Source: Deltaproteobacteria bacterium (GTDB lineage Bacteria > Myxococcota_A > UBA9160 > UBA4427). From it: a DNA stretch of 60,820 bases. The stretch covers positions 1 to 60,820 of the forward strand of contig PBFW01000021.1 of NCBI GenBank assembly GCA_002719955.1, read 5' to 3'. The notes under the pieces were generated by a model that ran no database searches, had not been told where the DNA came from, and saw only the letters and a list, made by a program, of their open reading frames with translations. A program made the translations under genes and the position numbers. Below, piece by piece: positions 8,711-17,151 of this stretch (position 1 is the stretch's first letter; each line of letters starts with the position of its first letter).

Positions 8711-9933
8711 TGGATGACGTTGTCGGCGCGAAGTGCTTCGACTTGGTCGCCCATACCGAGGCCTTCGAGAATTTCATCGGTGTCGCGCCCGAGCTCCGCG
8801 GAACTCCTCGGAGAAATGTTGGGCGTCCCGGTGAAGCGGGCCGCACTGCGTGGTTCTCGCATGCGCCCTGCGATCGGGTGGTTCGATTCGACGAAACTCT
8901 GCATGACCTTCGCCTGGGGATGATCCGCGAGTTCCGCCATGTTCTGAGCCTTCGCGCAGGGAACGTCCCCCGCCTCGAGGGCGGCGATGGCTTGATCGAT
9001 ATTCATCTCGGTGGCCATCGTCTCGATCCGATCCAGGACCTTCTGTACCTCCTCCGGATGTTGATTGCGTCCGGCGATCGAATTGAGTCTTGGATCCTCG
9101 GCGATCTCGATTCCGAAGGTGCGGCAATAGCTCGCGAATTCGGCGTCGGAGACCGGTTGCACGTGGGCCCAGCCGTTCTTGAATTTCATGGGTGTGAGGC
9201 CACGCTGCATCGGCATCGTCTTCTCGATGGCTCCAGGCTCGAGGAAGCCGACCGTGCCCTGGGCATCGACCCAGAGGAATTGCAGACAGCTGTCCGCCAT
9301 GGAGAGCCGGACCTCCTGGCCGCCGGCACCCCGTTCGCGGGCGAGTAGAGCGGTACAGATCGCCTGGCTGGCCGTTAGCGCAGTGACCTTGTCGGCGACG
9401 ATGTGATAGCTGTTGGCGGGTTCGTCCTGCTCGTTCAACATGCTCATCGAGTAGCCGCTGAACGCCTGGATGATTGCATCGTAGGCACGCTTGTGGCTAT
9501 AGGGACCGATCTCGCCGAAGCCTGTCACATGCAGATAGACGATCTGTGGGTTGATCTTCTCGATGTCGGCGTAGGCGAGTCCCAATCGCTCGGCGACGCC
9601 CGGTCGGTAGTTGTGGAGCAGCACGTCGCAGTCTCGAGCCAGCGCCCGGACGATCTCGAGGCCACGCGGATCCTTGACGTTCACGGCGATCGATTTCTTA
9701 CCTCGGTTGATCGAGTGAAATAATCCTCCGATCCCGTTTCGCTCGCTTCCGAAATAGCGAACGATGTCACCGGTTCCGGGTACCTCGACCTTGATCACCT
9801 CCGCACCCTGATCGGCGAGGATGCCCAGGGCCCAGGGGCCCGCGAGGAAGGTTCCCAGGTCGAGAATCCGGAGCCCGCTGAGCGGCCCGGACGGGAAGTC
9901 GGTTCTTACATCTCTGGTCGAATCCGTTGTCAC
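8707..9933 (-). CDS. CaiB/BaiF-family CoA-transferase
   Basis: Family III CoA-transferase of 408 residues, moving CoA between carboxylic acids. The N-terminus L-R-I-L-D-L-G-T-F-L-A-G-P and GAEVIKVE are the family's CoA-binding Rossmann start, followed by R-G-K-K-S-I-A-V-N-V-K and the long C-terminal domain with E-L-G-R-D-T-D-E-I-L. The start is GTG at 9933 with GAGG seven bases upstream. It is probably co-transcribed with the crotonase genes upstream (12-bp gap) and coupled by ATGA to the DUF2889 gene downstream. Acid and CoA donor cannot be named. Activation of a ring-derived or branched acid fits the context. Confidence 0.93.
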   Translation of the reverse strand: MTTDSTRDVRTDFPSGPLSGLRILDLGTFLAGPWALGILADQGAEVIKVEVPGTGDIVRYFGSERNGIGGLFHSINRGKKSIAVNVKDPRGLEIVRALARDCDVLLHNYRPGVAERLGLAYADIEKINPQIVYLHVTGFGEIGPYSHKRAYDAIIQAFSGYSMSMLNEQDEPANSYHIVADKVTALTASQAICTALLARERGAGGQEVRLSMADSCLQFLWVDAQGTVGFLEPGAIEKTMPMQRGLTPMKFKNGWAHVQPVSDAEFASYCRTFGIEIAEDPRLNSIAGRNQHPEEVQKVLDRIETMATEMNIDQAIAALEAGDVPCAKAQNMAELADHPQAKVMQSFVESNHPIAGRMREPRSAARFTGTPNISPRSSAELGRDTDEILEGLGMGDQVEALRADNVIQ

Positions 9934-9945
9934 GTCGAGGCCTCG

Positions 9946-10716
9946 TCAGAAGTCGGGCTTCTCTTTCTTGTTGAAGGCCGCCACGCCCTTTTCTCCGCCA
10001 GCGGTCCCCGTGAGTGCGATCATCTCCTCGAACCGGATTCCCGTGTACTGGTCGGTCTGGATGCCGTGATTGACCAGGAGCTTGATCTGGCTGGCGGCGG
10101 CGGGGTTCTTGTCGGCGAATTTCTGTGCATAGGCTCTGACCGCATCATCGAACTTCTCTGCGGGAAAGACCTTGTTGACGAGCCCGAGTCTCTCGGCTTC
10201 GACACCGCTCAGCCAATCGCCGCTCAGCAGGAGTTCCTTCGCCCGCCGAATCCCGATCAGTCGCGGCAACCGTTGTGTCGCCGACCCCATGGGAGGCAAT
10301 CCGAAATTCATGTGCTGATCGCCGATATTGGCGTCCTCGGTCGCGATCGCCAGATCGCAGGACATCATCAACTCCAGGCTGCCCGCGAAACAATGGCCGT
10401 GCACCGCGGCGATCACGATCTTCGGGCAGCGATCGATCGCGTCGAGGGCGCCGTGCCATTTCGAGAAGAAACGGCGTACAGCCCCCCGCTCCCCTGACAT
10501 GGCCAGCTGTTCCTTGAGATCGGCACCCGCTCCCCAGGACTTCCCCGCGCCTCGGATCACTACGACGCGAACATCGTCGTTGGCACCGGCATCCTCGATT
10601 ACCTCTCGGAGTTGGGACATCAGATCCGAGTGAAGCGCGTTGAGGGCCTCGGGGCGATTGAGCGTGATCCATACGATGTGGCCATCGATCTCGCGAATCA
10701 ACTTGTCGAATTGCAT
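9946..10716 (-). CDS. Enoyl-CoA hydratase/isomerase family protein (crotonase)
   Basis: Crotonase-fold protein of 256 residues. The start at 10716 has GGAG about nine bases upstream. ITLNRPEALNAL is the family N-terminal motif, and G-A-G-K-S-W-G-A-G-A-D-L-K is the first oxyanion loop. The glutamate matching rat hydratase Glu144 is kept (AGSLELMM), but the Glu164 position reads His (DQHMNFG). Plain syn-hydration is therefore doubtful. Isomerase, hydrolase or altered hydratase activity is possible. It sits between two CoA-ester genes on the same strand. Confidence 0.92.
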   Translation of the reverse strand: MQFDKLIREIDGHIVWITLNRPEALNALHSDLMSQLREVIEDAGANDDVRVVVIRGAGKSWGAGADLKEQLAMSGERGAVRRFFSKWHGALDAIDRCPKIVIAAVHGHCFAGSLELMMSCDLAIATEDANIGDQHMNFGLPPMGSATQRLPRLIGIRRAKELLLSGDWLSGVEAERLGLVNKVFPAEKFDDAVRAYAQKFADKNPAAASQIKLLVNHGIQTDQYTGIRFEEMIALTGTAGGEKGVAAFNKKEKPDF

Positions 10717-10749
10717 TGGAGCGATCTCCATTGGATGAATCGGGCAGGG

Positions 10750-11550
10750 CTATCTGCCCTTGAACTCGGGGACGCGCTTCTCGGCGAATGCCGCCATCGC
10801 CTCCTCGAAGTCCTCGCTCTGGCGGATTCCGCCCGCGAGCACCTCGGAGTGGGCGAGGCTCATCTCGAGATCATTATGATACGCGTTCCACATGTATCGC
10901 TTGGCCGCTCGCAGGCCCAGCGGTGCCATTCGTGAGATTCGGCGGGCCTTTTCGAGCGCCTGATCCATGAGTTCGCCATGGGGCACGACCTTGTTGAGCA
11001 TGCCGAGTTCGTTCGCTTCGGCGGCGCTGAGGACATCTCCGCTGAAGGCGAAATCGCAGGCCTTGTGCCAAGGCAGGAAGCGCAAGAGGTGGTAATTCGC
11101 GCCGTCGAGCGCAGCGAACATATTGAAGGCAAAGCCACATCCGAAACTCGCCCGCTCGGAGGCGATTAGAATGTCGCAGCAGAGTACGAGCCCCAATCCT
11201 CCGCCGACCGCTCGGCCATTGATCGCCGCGATCATCGGCTTGTCGTAATCGCGAATGCGTTTGATCCAGGTCTGGGACGGGTTGACCGGGTCCCGCAATT
11301 TGATCTCGTGGTTGAGTGCTCGGGACGGGAATCCATCGGGCTCCTTCATGTCGGCGCCAAGACAGAAATCGCTGTCCCCCGCTGCAGTCAGGACGATGAC
11401 ACGTACCTCCGGATCCTCTTGTGCGCGATCGAGGCAAGCGAAGAGTCCCCGAACGAGATCTCCGGTCAGCGTGTTGTGCCGCTCCGGCCGGTTGAGTGTG
11501 ATGCGGGCAATATGGTCATCGCATTCGTAGGTCACGGCGTCTTCAGACAT
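10750..11550 (-). CDS. Enoyl-CoA hydratase/isomerase family protein (crotonase)
   Basis: Crotonase-fold protein of 266 residues starting at 11550, where GAGAGGG precedes the ATG. The frame is open further upstream to 11784, but that extension is Arg/Ser-rich and unlike the family. ITLNRPERHNTL and C-L-G-A-D-M-K are the family motifs. Both hydratase glutamates are absent: the Glu144 position is Gly in GGGLGLVL, and the Glu164 position is Phe in FGCGFAFN. A different reaction on an acyl-CoA, such as isomerisation, hydrolysis or ring cleavage, is more likely than hydration. It is probably the first gene of the run down to the DUF2889 gene. Confidence 0.92.
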   Translation of the reverse strand: MSEDAVTYECDDHIARITLNRPERHNTLTGDLVRGLFACLDRAQEDPEVRVIVLTAAGDSDFCLGADMKEPDGFPSRALNHEIKLRDPVNPSQTWIKRIRDYDKPMIAAINGRAVGGGLGLVLCCDILIASERASFGCGFAFNMFAALDGANYHLLRFLPWHKACDFAFSGDVLSAAEANELGMLNKVVPHGELMDQALEKARRISRMAPLGLRAAKRYMWNAYHNDLEMSLAHSEVLAGGIRQSEDFEEAMAAFAEKRVPEFKGR

Positions 11551-11977
11551 TTCGACCCTCTCGTGCGTTCGGCCGGGAAGGCCGCTCTTGTAGATGTTAA
11601 CAGTGGGTAGCAAAGCGAAGGTCCGCCGCCATTTTTGGATCCGATCGCGATGGGAGAAGGGTCGTGCCCGACCTACGGACCGAGGCGAAGCGAAAGAATG
11701 TGGTGGAGAGCGTACCCTGGTGCGGATTCTCGATGTCGTGGAGGAGCCATTCGCCGAGCGGGCATCGAGGGAACTCCTTTTCAAGACACAGCGGGCGGGT
11801 CGGATCTGCCTGGCGGCCCTTCTACATCGTCCTCGGTGATGACTCGACCGTGGGCTTTATTCATGAGCTCCGTGTGGACGGCTTCCCGGGATCGTGCGCG
11901 ACCGACGATTTCGGGTGCACGCTGGACAACGTTCTCGATACATTCGTGAAGAACCATGAAGAGCGAGAGGAGAGAGC
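11551..11977. other. Divergent intergenic region
   Basis: This 427-bp stretch separates the - strand crotonase from the + strand SDR and should hold both promoters. No convincing promoter boxes or gene were recognised. A + strand frame through about 11800-11975 encodes an ordinary-looking sequence (VDGFPGSCATDDFG) but lacks a start with a ribosome site and resembles no family. AGGAGAGAG just before 11978 is the ribosome site of the SDR. Confidence 0.5.
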
Positions 11978-12874
11978 ATGTCCTTCGATTCCATCTATCG
12001 TGCGGATCTTTTTGTGGGTCAGACGATCATCGTGACCGGTGGGGGAAGCGGCCTCGGACGCTGCATTTCTCATGAGTTGGCGGCTTTGGGTGCTCGAGTC
12101 GTGATCGTGGGACGCACTCGAGCCAAGCTGGAGGCGGTCGTGTCGGAGATCATGGGGGACGGTGGGATCTGTCACGCGCACGTCGGCGATATCCGAGATG
12201 AGGCGCGGATGAAGGAGGTCGTGGCCGTCGTTGCGCAAGCGGGGCCCGTTGCGGGTCTGGTGAATAATGCCGGTGGCCAGTCAGCCTCGCCCCTGCTCGA
12301 GGTGTCGAAGAAGGGATTCGATGAAGTGCTCCAGACCAATACGCTCGGCACCTTCGTGCTCGCGCGCGAGGTCGTTGAGCAAGGGATGGGAGAAAGTGGT
12401 GGGTCGATCGTGAATATCACTGCGACCATCGAGTGTGGCGCACCCGGCCTGGGCCACTCCGCAGCGGCGCGTGCGGCGGTCGAGAATTTGTCGAAGACGG
12501 CCGCGGTGGAATGGGGGCCAATGGGCGTGCGCGTGAATTGCATCGCCCCGGGATTCATCGATTCGAGCGGTGCCGACCGCTACGAGAGCGACTCCGGGAA
12601 GGGTCGCCGGTGGTTCGAGACGATGCGATCGATCACGGGCCATATCCCCCTCAAACGAACGGGAACCGAGTCCGAGATCTCTTCGGCCGTGTGCTTTCTA
12701 TTGGGCCCGGCCGCGAGTTATGTGACGGGTGAGACGCTCCATGTCGACGGAGCGCTCCCGCTCTCGCCCGGCTGGTATCCCCCGGGCCCGGGGGCGGGTT
12801 CGAAGCCCTTTACGGGCTTTCATCGGGGGCGGCCGCCGAAAGCCTGGGGCCGTTCCGAGGATCCGAAGAATTAG
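11978..12874 (+). CDS. SDR oxidoreductase, trans-2-enoyl-CoA reductase (PECR)-like
   Basis: Short-chain dehydrogenase of 298 residues with the NAD(P)-binding TGGGSGLGR and N-N-A-G motifs. The usual Y-x-x-x-K is absent. In its place is GHSAAARAAVENLSK followed by V-E-W-G-P-M-G-V-R-V-N-C-I-A-P-G, as in the peroxisomal trans-2-enoyl-CoA reductase and dienoyl-CoA reductase branch. It therefore probably reduces a C=C bond in an enoyl-CoA. There is a strong ribosome site (AGGAGAGAGC) and a Pro/Gly-rich C-terminal tail. It is convergent with the CaiB/BaiF gene, only two bases apart. Confidence 0.9.
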   Translation: MSFDSIYRADLFVGQTIIVTGGGSGLGRCISHELAALGARVVIVGRTRAKLEAVVSEIMGDGGICHAHVGDIRDEARMKEVVAVVAQAGPVAGLVNNAGGQSASPLLEVSKKGFDEVLQTNTLGTFVLAREVVEQGMGESGGSIVNITATIECGAPGLGHSAAARAAVENLSKTAAVEWGPMGVRVNCIAPGFIDSSGADRYESDSGKGRRWFETMRSITGHIPLKRTGTESEISSAVCFLLGPAASYVTGETLHVDGALPLSPGWYPPGPGAGSKPFTGFHRGRPPKAWGRSEDPKN

Positions 12875-12876
12875 AT

Positions 12877-14091
12877 TCAGATCGCTTCCTTCTCGCGCAG
12901 TTCCGTGATTCGGTCGAAATCCCACCCGAGTATGTCCATCAGCACGAGTTCCGTGTCCTGACCGAGTTCGGGCGCCGCGGTTCGGATCGATCCGGGCGTT
13001 TCGCTGAGCCCGACCGGGATCCCGACCATCTTCGTGGGACCAAAATCCGGGTGGTCCATCTCGACGACATAGTCGTTGGCGAGGATCTGAGGATCGTCGG
13101 GGAGGTCGTCGACCGAGTTCACGACCGTGTAGATGAAATCGCCTGTGTCCTCCTTCAGACGCTGTAGCCATTCCGCGCGGGTTCGCGTCGCGAAGGCGGC
13201 ATCGATGATCGCGCAGCATTCCGCGCGGTTGACGCCGCGGACGCCCATTTCCTTGAAGCGTTCGTCGTCGGCCAGCTCGGGATGTTCGATCACCCGACAG
13301 AAATCTGCCCAGTAGCGGTCGGGTTGGAGCATGGCGAGGGCGATCCACAGGCCGTCTGAGCAGCGGTAGTGATTCCAGAGTGGGTTTCCGGCTTCGGCGC
13401 GGAAGCTGCGGGGCATCGCGATTCCCGCCATCAGCTTCATCGAAAGCGATAGGCCCTGCAGGAAGGTCATCGAACCGAGATGCGACGAGTTCACCTCCTG
13501 GCCGATGCCGAATCGCTCGCGTGCGACGACGGCGTTGACGATGCCATATGCCAGCATGATCGCGCCCATCTGATCAGCGATACCGCCGGAGATGCCGAGT
13601 GGGTCCATGTCGGGTTCGCCCACCGCCTGCATGATGCCGGAGCGCGCCAATCCGAGATGGTCGAAGGAGGGTTCGATGGCCTCCTCGCCCTTCGGCCCGT
13701 AGCCTGTCGCGCTCCCGTAGATGATCTGGTCGTTGCGCTCTTTCAGGCTCGCGTAGTCGAGTCCGAGTCGCGCCGCGACGCCGTAGCGGAAATTCTGAAC
13801 GAAGATGTCGGCCTTCTCGGCGAGGGCGAGGATGATCTCGAGCCCCTCCGGTCGTTTCAGGTCGACCGCGATCGATTCCTTGTTGCGGTTATTGGCTTCG
13901 AAATACCAGTTGGGTGCCGACCGTGTGTCCGCTCCGCCCGCGCCCAGCAGCCAGCGCCCCGGGTCACCGGTTCCGCGCTGCTCCACCTTGATCACGCGTG
14001 CGCCCATATCGCCTAGCATCGCAGAGCAGACCGACCCCTGCTGCCAGATGGTCCAGTCGAGAACGAGAAGGCCTTCGAGGGGTTGCTTCAT
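12877..14091 (-). CDS. CaiB/BaiF-family CoA-transferase
   Basis: Second family III CoA-transferase, 404 residues. L-L-V-L-D-W-T-I-W-Q-Q-G, M-G-A-R-V-I-K-V-E and S-I-A-V-D-L-K-R-P-E-G form the family N-terminus, and E-L-G-Q-D-T-E-L-V-L is the C-terminal signature. The ribosome site is AGGAAGGAAA upstream of the ATG. The next gene upstream on the same strand, 63 bp away, is a ThDP enzyme of the oxalyl-CoA decarboxylase/2-hydroxyacyl-CoA lyase group. Formyl-CoA transferase and oxalyl-CoA decarboxylase form a known pairing, so this protein may make the lyase's CoA substrate. Confidence 0.92.
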   Translation of the reverse strand: MKQPLEGLLVLDWTIWQQGSVCSAMLGDMGARVIKVEQRGTGDPGRWLLGAGGADTRSAPNWYFEANNRNKESIAVDLKRPEGLEIILALAEKADIFVQNFRYGVAARLGLDYASLKERNDQIIYGSATGYGPKGEEAIEPSFDHLGLARSGIMQAVGEPDMDPLGISGGIADQMGAIMLAYGIVNAVVARERFGIGQEVNSSHLGSMTFLQGLSLSMKLMAGIAMPRSFRAEAGNPLWNHYRCSDGLWIALAMLQPDRYWADFCRVIEHPELADDERFKEMGVRGVNRAECCAIIDAAFATRTRAEWLQRLKEDTGDFIYTVVNSVDDLPDDPQILANDYVVEMDHPDFGPTKMVGIPVGLSETPGSIRTAAPELGQDTELVLMDILGWDFDRITELREKEAI

Positions 14092-14154
14092 GGCGCGCTT
14101 TCCTTCCTGATGGAACCACCAGAGGGGCTCTTGGGGAGACGCTCATCGGAGTTC

Positions 14155-15792
14155 CTATTGGAGATAATTCGATCCGGACATTCGACTCGCTTTCGGATCC
14201 ACCTTCACATGGACGACCGCGAGCTTTCCCGACGCGAGAGCTCGGTCGATCGCCGGTCGGATCAGATCCGGCTGCTCTACGTGCTCCGAATGGCCGTCGA
14301 CCATCTCGGCGATCTTGTCGTAGCGGGCGGGGAGCAGCGCGGCGATCGGAGGGGAGTCCGGCGGCAGCATCGCGTCCTGCAACATATGGCCGGCGATGCC
14401 CTCATTATTCACCACGACGAAGACCGGCTTGGCACCGACGCGCGTCGCCGTCTCCACGACCATCGCTGCGCTTCCGAAGGCGTAGTCGCCCAGGATCCCG
14501 ACAGAGAGCCGGTCGGGGCAGGCGAGGGCAGACCCGACGGTATAGGGCGCTCCCACGCCCATGCAGCCGGTCGTGCCCGCATTCAGTCGCGAGCGGTTCA
14601 CGAAGGAGGGCACCATTGCGCGGGCAATCCCCATGGTCGTCTCGCCCTCCGCCGTGACGATGGCGTCCCGAGGAATTGCGTCCTTCACCTCGGCCACCAC
14701 TCGGTAGGGATTGATCGGAATCGAGTTGTCGGTGAGGGCGGCCCGCGCGCTCTCTTCGTTGCGTCGAGACTTTTCCTGGATGCTGGAAAGCCAATCTCCT
14801 CCAGCGCAGCGGAGCTTGAGACCCTTGAGGGTCGAACCTAGGGATTCCGCCGTGACGCGGGCGTCCGCGACGATCCCGATGTCGACTGGCGCGCCCGAGG
14901 TCATCTCCTCCGGTTCGACGTCGACTTGCACGATCTTCGTGTCCGGTGAGAAACGCTTGCCCAGCCCATAGATCCAGTTGAAGCGCCCGCCAAACATGAC
15001 GATGACATCGGCTCCGCCGATCGCAAGGGAACGCGCCGCGTTCGCGAAGTTCGGATGATCGTCGGGAATCGTACCGCGGGCCATCGGCGCGCAGACATAA
15101 GGAATTCCGAGATCTGCGAGTTGACCGATCGCGCCGCCCGCATCGGCCCACGCTGCGCCCTTTCCGATCAGGATCAATGGGCGCTCGGCGTTCGCGAGTA
15201 ACTCCGCCGTTCGATCGACGGCGTTCTGGTCGGGTCGGGGCAGGGTAATCTCGGGCGCGGGGCGGATCGGGGCGCTGTTCTCGTCGACTGCCCGCCCGAC
15301 GACGTCGCCCGGAAAGTCGAGATAGACGCCACCCGGACGTCCATCGAGTGCCTTGCCGACCGCCAGGCGAACCCACTCGCCGATCCGCTCGGTCGAGTCG
15401 ACCCGCCCAGTCCACTTCGATACGGGCTTCGCTGCGGCGACCTGGTCCAGTTCCTGGAAGGCTCCAAAGCCCGTCGTGTTCGAGAAGGCTGACCCACCGA
15501 GGACGACCAGCGGCATCGCGCTCTCTGTTGCCACGTAGAGGGGTGTCAGACAATTCGTGACTGCAGGGCCCGAGCCCGCGACCAGGATGCCGGGCTTCTT
15601 CTTCTGCCATCCCCACGCGGAGGCCATGAAGCCCGCGTTCATCTCGTGTCGTCCGCCGATGACGCGCATACCCTCCGACTGCCCGCCCGCAAAAAGCTCG
15701 ATCATCGGTCCAGCGACGACGCCAAAGAGCGTGTCGATACCGAGCGCCTGGAGCTGTCGGGCCGCGATCTGGCCTCCGTGGATCTCAGCCAT
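14155..15792 (-). CDS. Thiamine diphosphate enzyme, 2-hydroxyacyl-CoA lyase / oxalyl-CoA decarboxylase-like
   Basis: ThDP-dependent enzyme of 545 residues with the three-domain acetolactate synthase layout. The cofactor-activating Glu lies in GGRHEMNAGF (residue 50). The ThDP/Mg motif reads GDYAFGSAAM, then V-V-N-N-E-G. GDxAFG followed by M-x-V-E-T matches oxalyl-CoA decarboxylase and 2-hydroxyacyl-CoA lyase (GDSAFG) better than acetolactate synthase (GDGxF). The start at 15792 has GGGAGG eight bases upstream. An ATG at 15816 is less likely. It is adjacent to a CaiB/BaiF CoA-transferase, which supports a CoA-thioester substrate. C-C cleavage of a 2-hydroxyacyl-CoA is inferred; acetolactate-type synthesis cannot be excluded. 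Confidence 0.88.
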   Translation of the reverse strand: MAEIHGGQIAARQLQALGIDTLFGVVAGPMIELFAGGQSEGMRVIGGRHEMNAGFMASAWGWQKKKPGILVAGSGPAVTNCLTPLYVATESAMPLVVLGGSAFSNTTGFGAFQELDQVAAAKPVSKWTGRVDSTERIGEWVRLAVGKALDGRPGGVYLDFPGDVVGRAVDENSAPIRPAPEITLPRPDQNAVDRTAELLANAERPLILIGKGAAWADAGGAIGQLADLGIPYVCAPMARGTIPDDHPNFANAARSLAIGGADVIVMFGGRFNWIYGLGKRFSPDTKIVQVDVEPEEMTSGAPVDIGIVADARVTAESLGSTLKGLKLRCAGGDWLSSIQEKSRRNEESARAALTDNSIPINPYRVVAEVKDAIPRDAIVTAEGETTMGIARAMVPSFVNRSRLNAGTTGCMGVGAPYTVGSALACPDRLSVGILGDYAFGSAAMVVETATRVGAKPVFVVVNNEGIAGHMLQDAMLPPDSPPIAALLPARYDKIAEMVDGHSEHVEQPDLIRPAIDRALASGKLAVVHVKVDPKASRMSGSNYLQ

Positions 15793-15872
15793 CGTACATC
15801 CCTCCCTTGATTTCAAACTTGCAGAGTGTGAAGGGATAGCACGATTTCGGGGAGTTCATCGCGCCCCCCCTC

Positions 15873-16352
15873 TCAGCCCATTTTGGCCTCGTCCTGATGG
15901 CGCGATCGGGCGACTTGCCAGCCCTCGAGCATGGGCCCGACGTGGGATCAGTCGTATGCATCGCGCTGGGAATTGAACTGACCCCTTCCGGCATAGTGAA
16001 GCTTCGCGTTGTTGTATACCTCGTGGACACCGCCATCACCGGGATTGCGCATTCGGTTTCGGAATTCGCAGACCACCCAGTCACGTTCCTCATCGATGAC
16101 ATGCCAGGGCGAGAGGAAGTGTTTCATCTCGGACATCGGGAATCATTTTGTTAGTGTATGCATCCATCGCGCGACGGCGTCGCGCCCGCCCAATATTCCG
16201 AAGCTCGGGTCTTCGTAGGTCACGTCCTCGGTAAAGCAGGCATCAGTCCAGATCGCCCATTTTTCGACGGCCGCGACCTTCGCGACTCCTGCGCCCCATT
16301 CATTCTCCTTCGGTTTCGAGATCATCTTTGCGCTGCCAGTCGTCCGATTCAC
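15873..16352 (-). pseudogene. NTF2/SnoaL-like protein, interrupted by two in-frame TGA codons
   Basis: Reading one continuous frame gives a 160-codon NTF2-like fold. Recognisable pieces are WTDACFTEDVTYEDPSFG, then H-F-L-S-P-W-H-V-I-D with D-W-V-V-C-E-F, then KLHYAGRGQF and finally GPMLEGW. Two TGA codons break it, at 16143-16145 (after H-T-L-T-K) and 15948-15950 (after Q-R-D-A-Y-D), without a frameshift. The first residue would be a GTG at 16352, and an ATG lies at 16325. TGA is a normal stop in neighbouring intact genes, so this is most likely a pseudogene. Intact relatives are small hydrolase or isomerase-like proteins common in steroid and polyketide pathways. Confidence 0.7.
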
Positions 16353-16688
16353 CGAGATCGGCAGGCGGTGATCTCGAGATCATCCGGCCCGAGACTCGTC
16401 GTCAGCACACCTCGACTCTATTCGTCGCAGACGAATCGGATGGCCCGGCAAGCGGAGCGGCCCCTTCTTATCGTGCGTGCTCCCGAGTTTCATGGCAGAG
16501 GGGAACGAAGCGGTGCCTATCGAGAGGACGCGGATCTGAACGAAGGGCGCGCAGGAGATCTGATCGTTTTCGATGATCGGGAAGGCGGACGTTTCGACGT
16601 TCGTCTGCGCTATCCTCGCGGTGCAATATTCTGGCAACCGGGGCGACCGCCGGATCAAAGCATCCATTGCGGTTTTGGAGGGAAAGTC

Positions 16689-17084
16689 ATGATAGGTATC
16701 ACGATCACGCCGATCTATGCGGCGCTCTTGGGGCTCATTCTCTTGATTCTGAGCGTGCGTATTGTCGTCGTGGTGCGCGCCAAGGGAGAACTCAACTTTG
16801 GTGATGGCGGAAATCCGGAATTTACCGCGATCCTCCGCGGTCAGGGGAATTTCATCGAGTATGTTCCGCTCATCCTCATCCTGATCGCCTTCGCAGAGGC
16901 GGGGGGAACCTCGGGCACATGGATCCACGCAATGGGTGGCGGACTCGTTCTGGGACGAATTCTGCACCCGTTGGGGCTCTCGGCCGAGTCCGGCGCGAAC
17001 CCGTTCCGTTTTGTTGGCGCGATCCTCACGTGGGTCGTCCTTCTTGCGGCCTCCATCATCGTCCTGCTCGATTCAGTCGGCTAA
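16689..17084 (+). CDS. MAPEG-family membrane protein
   Basis: 131-residue inner-membrane protein with about four transmembrane helices: residues 4-27, about 60-75, 78-95 and 107-130. The family core is present: S-V-R-I-V-V-V-V-R, then N-P-E-F-T-A-I-L-R-G-Q-G-N-F-I-E-Y-V-P, then G-R-I-L-H-P-L-G. MAPEG proteins are related to microsomal glutathione S-transferases. Bacterial members of the YecN type are poorly characterised. The start at 16689 is set by TTGGAGGGA eight bases upstream, although the frame is open much further. It is convergent with the alcohol dehydrogenase gene. Confidence 0.9.
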   Translation: MIGITITPIYAALLGLILLILSVRIVVVVRAKGELNFGDGGNPEFTAILRGQGNFIEYVPLILILIAFAEAGGTSGTWIHAMGGGLVLGRILHPLGLSAESGANPFRFVGAILTWVVLLAASIIVLLDSVG

Positions 17085-17151
17085 AACCACACGAGCGGAC
17101 CACATGAGCGCTACGAGGCGTTCACGAGAAGCTTCCGAAAAGGTCGCTCAC

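Noticed and set aside
15873..16352. TGA recoding or selenocysteine in the NTF2-like gene
   Set aside because: Many intact neighbours stop at TGA, including ATGA overlaps, and no SECIS-like hairpin was evident by eye; nonsense mutation is simpler.
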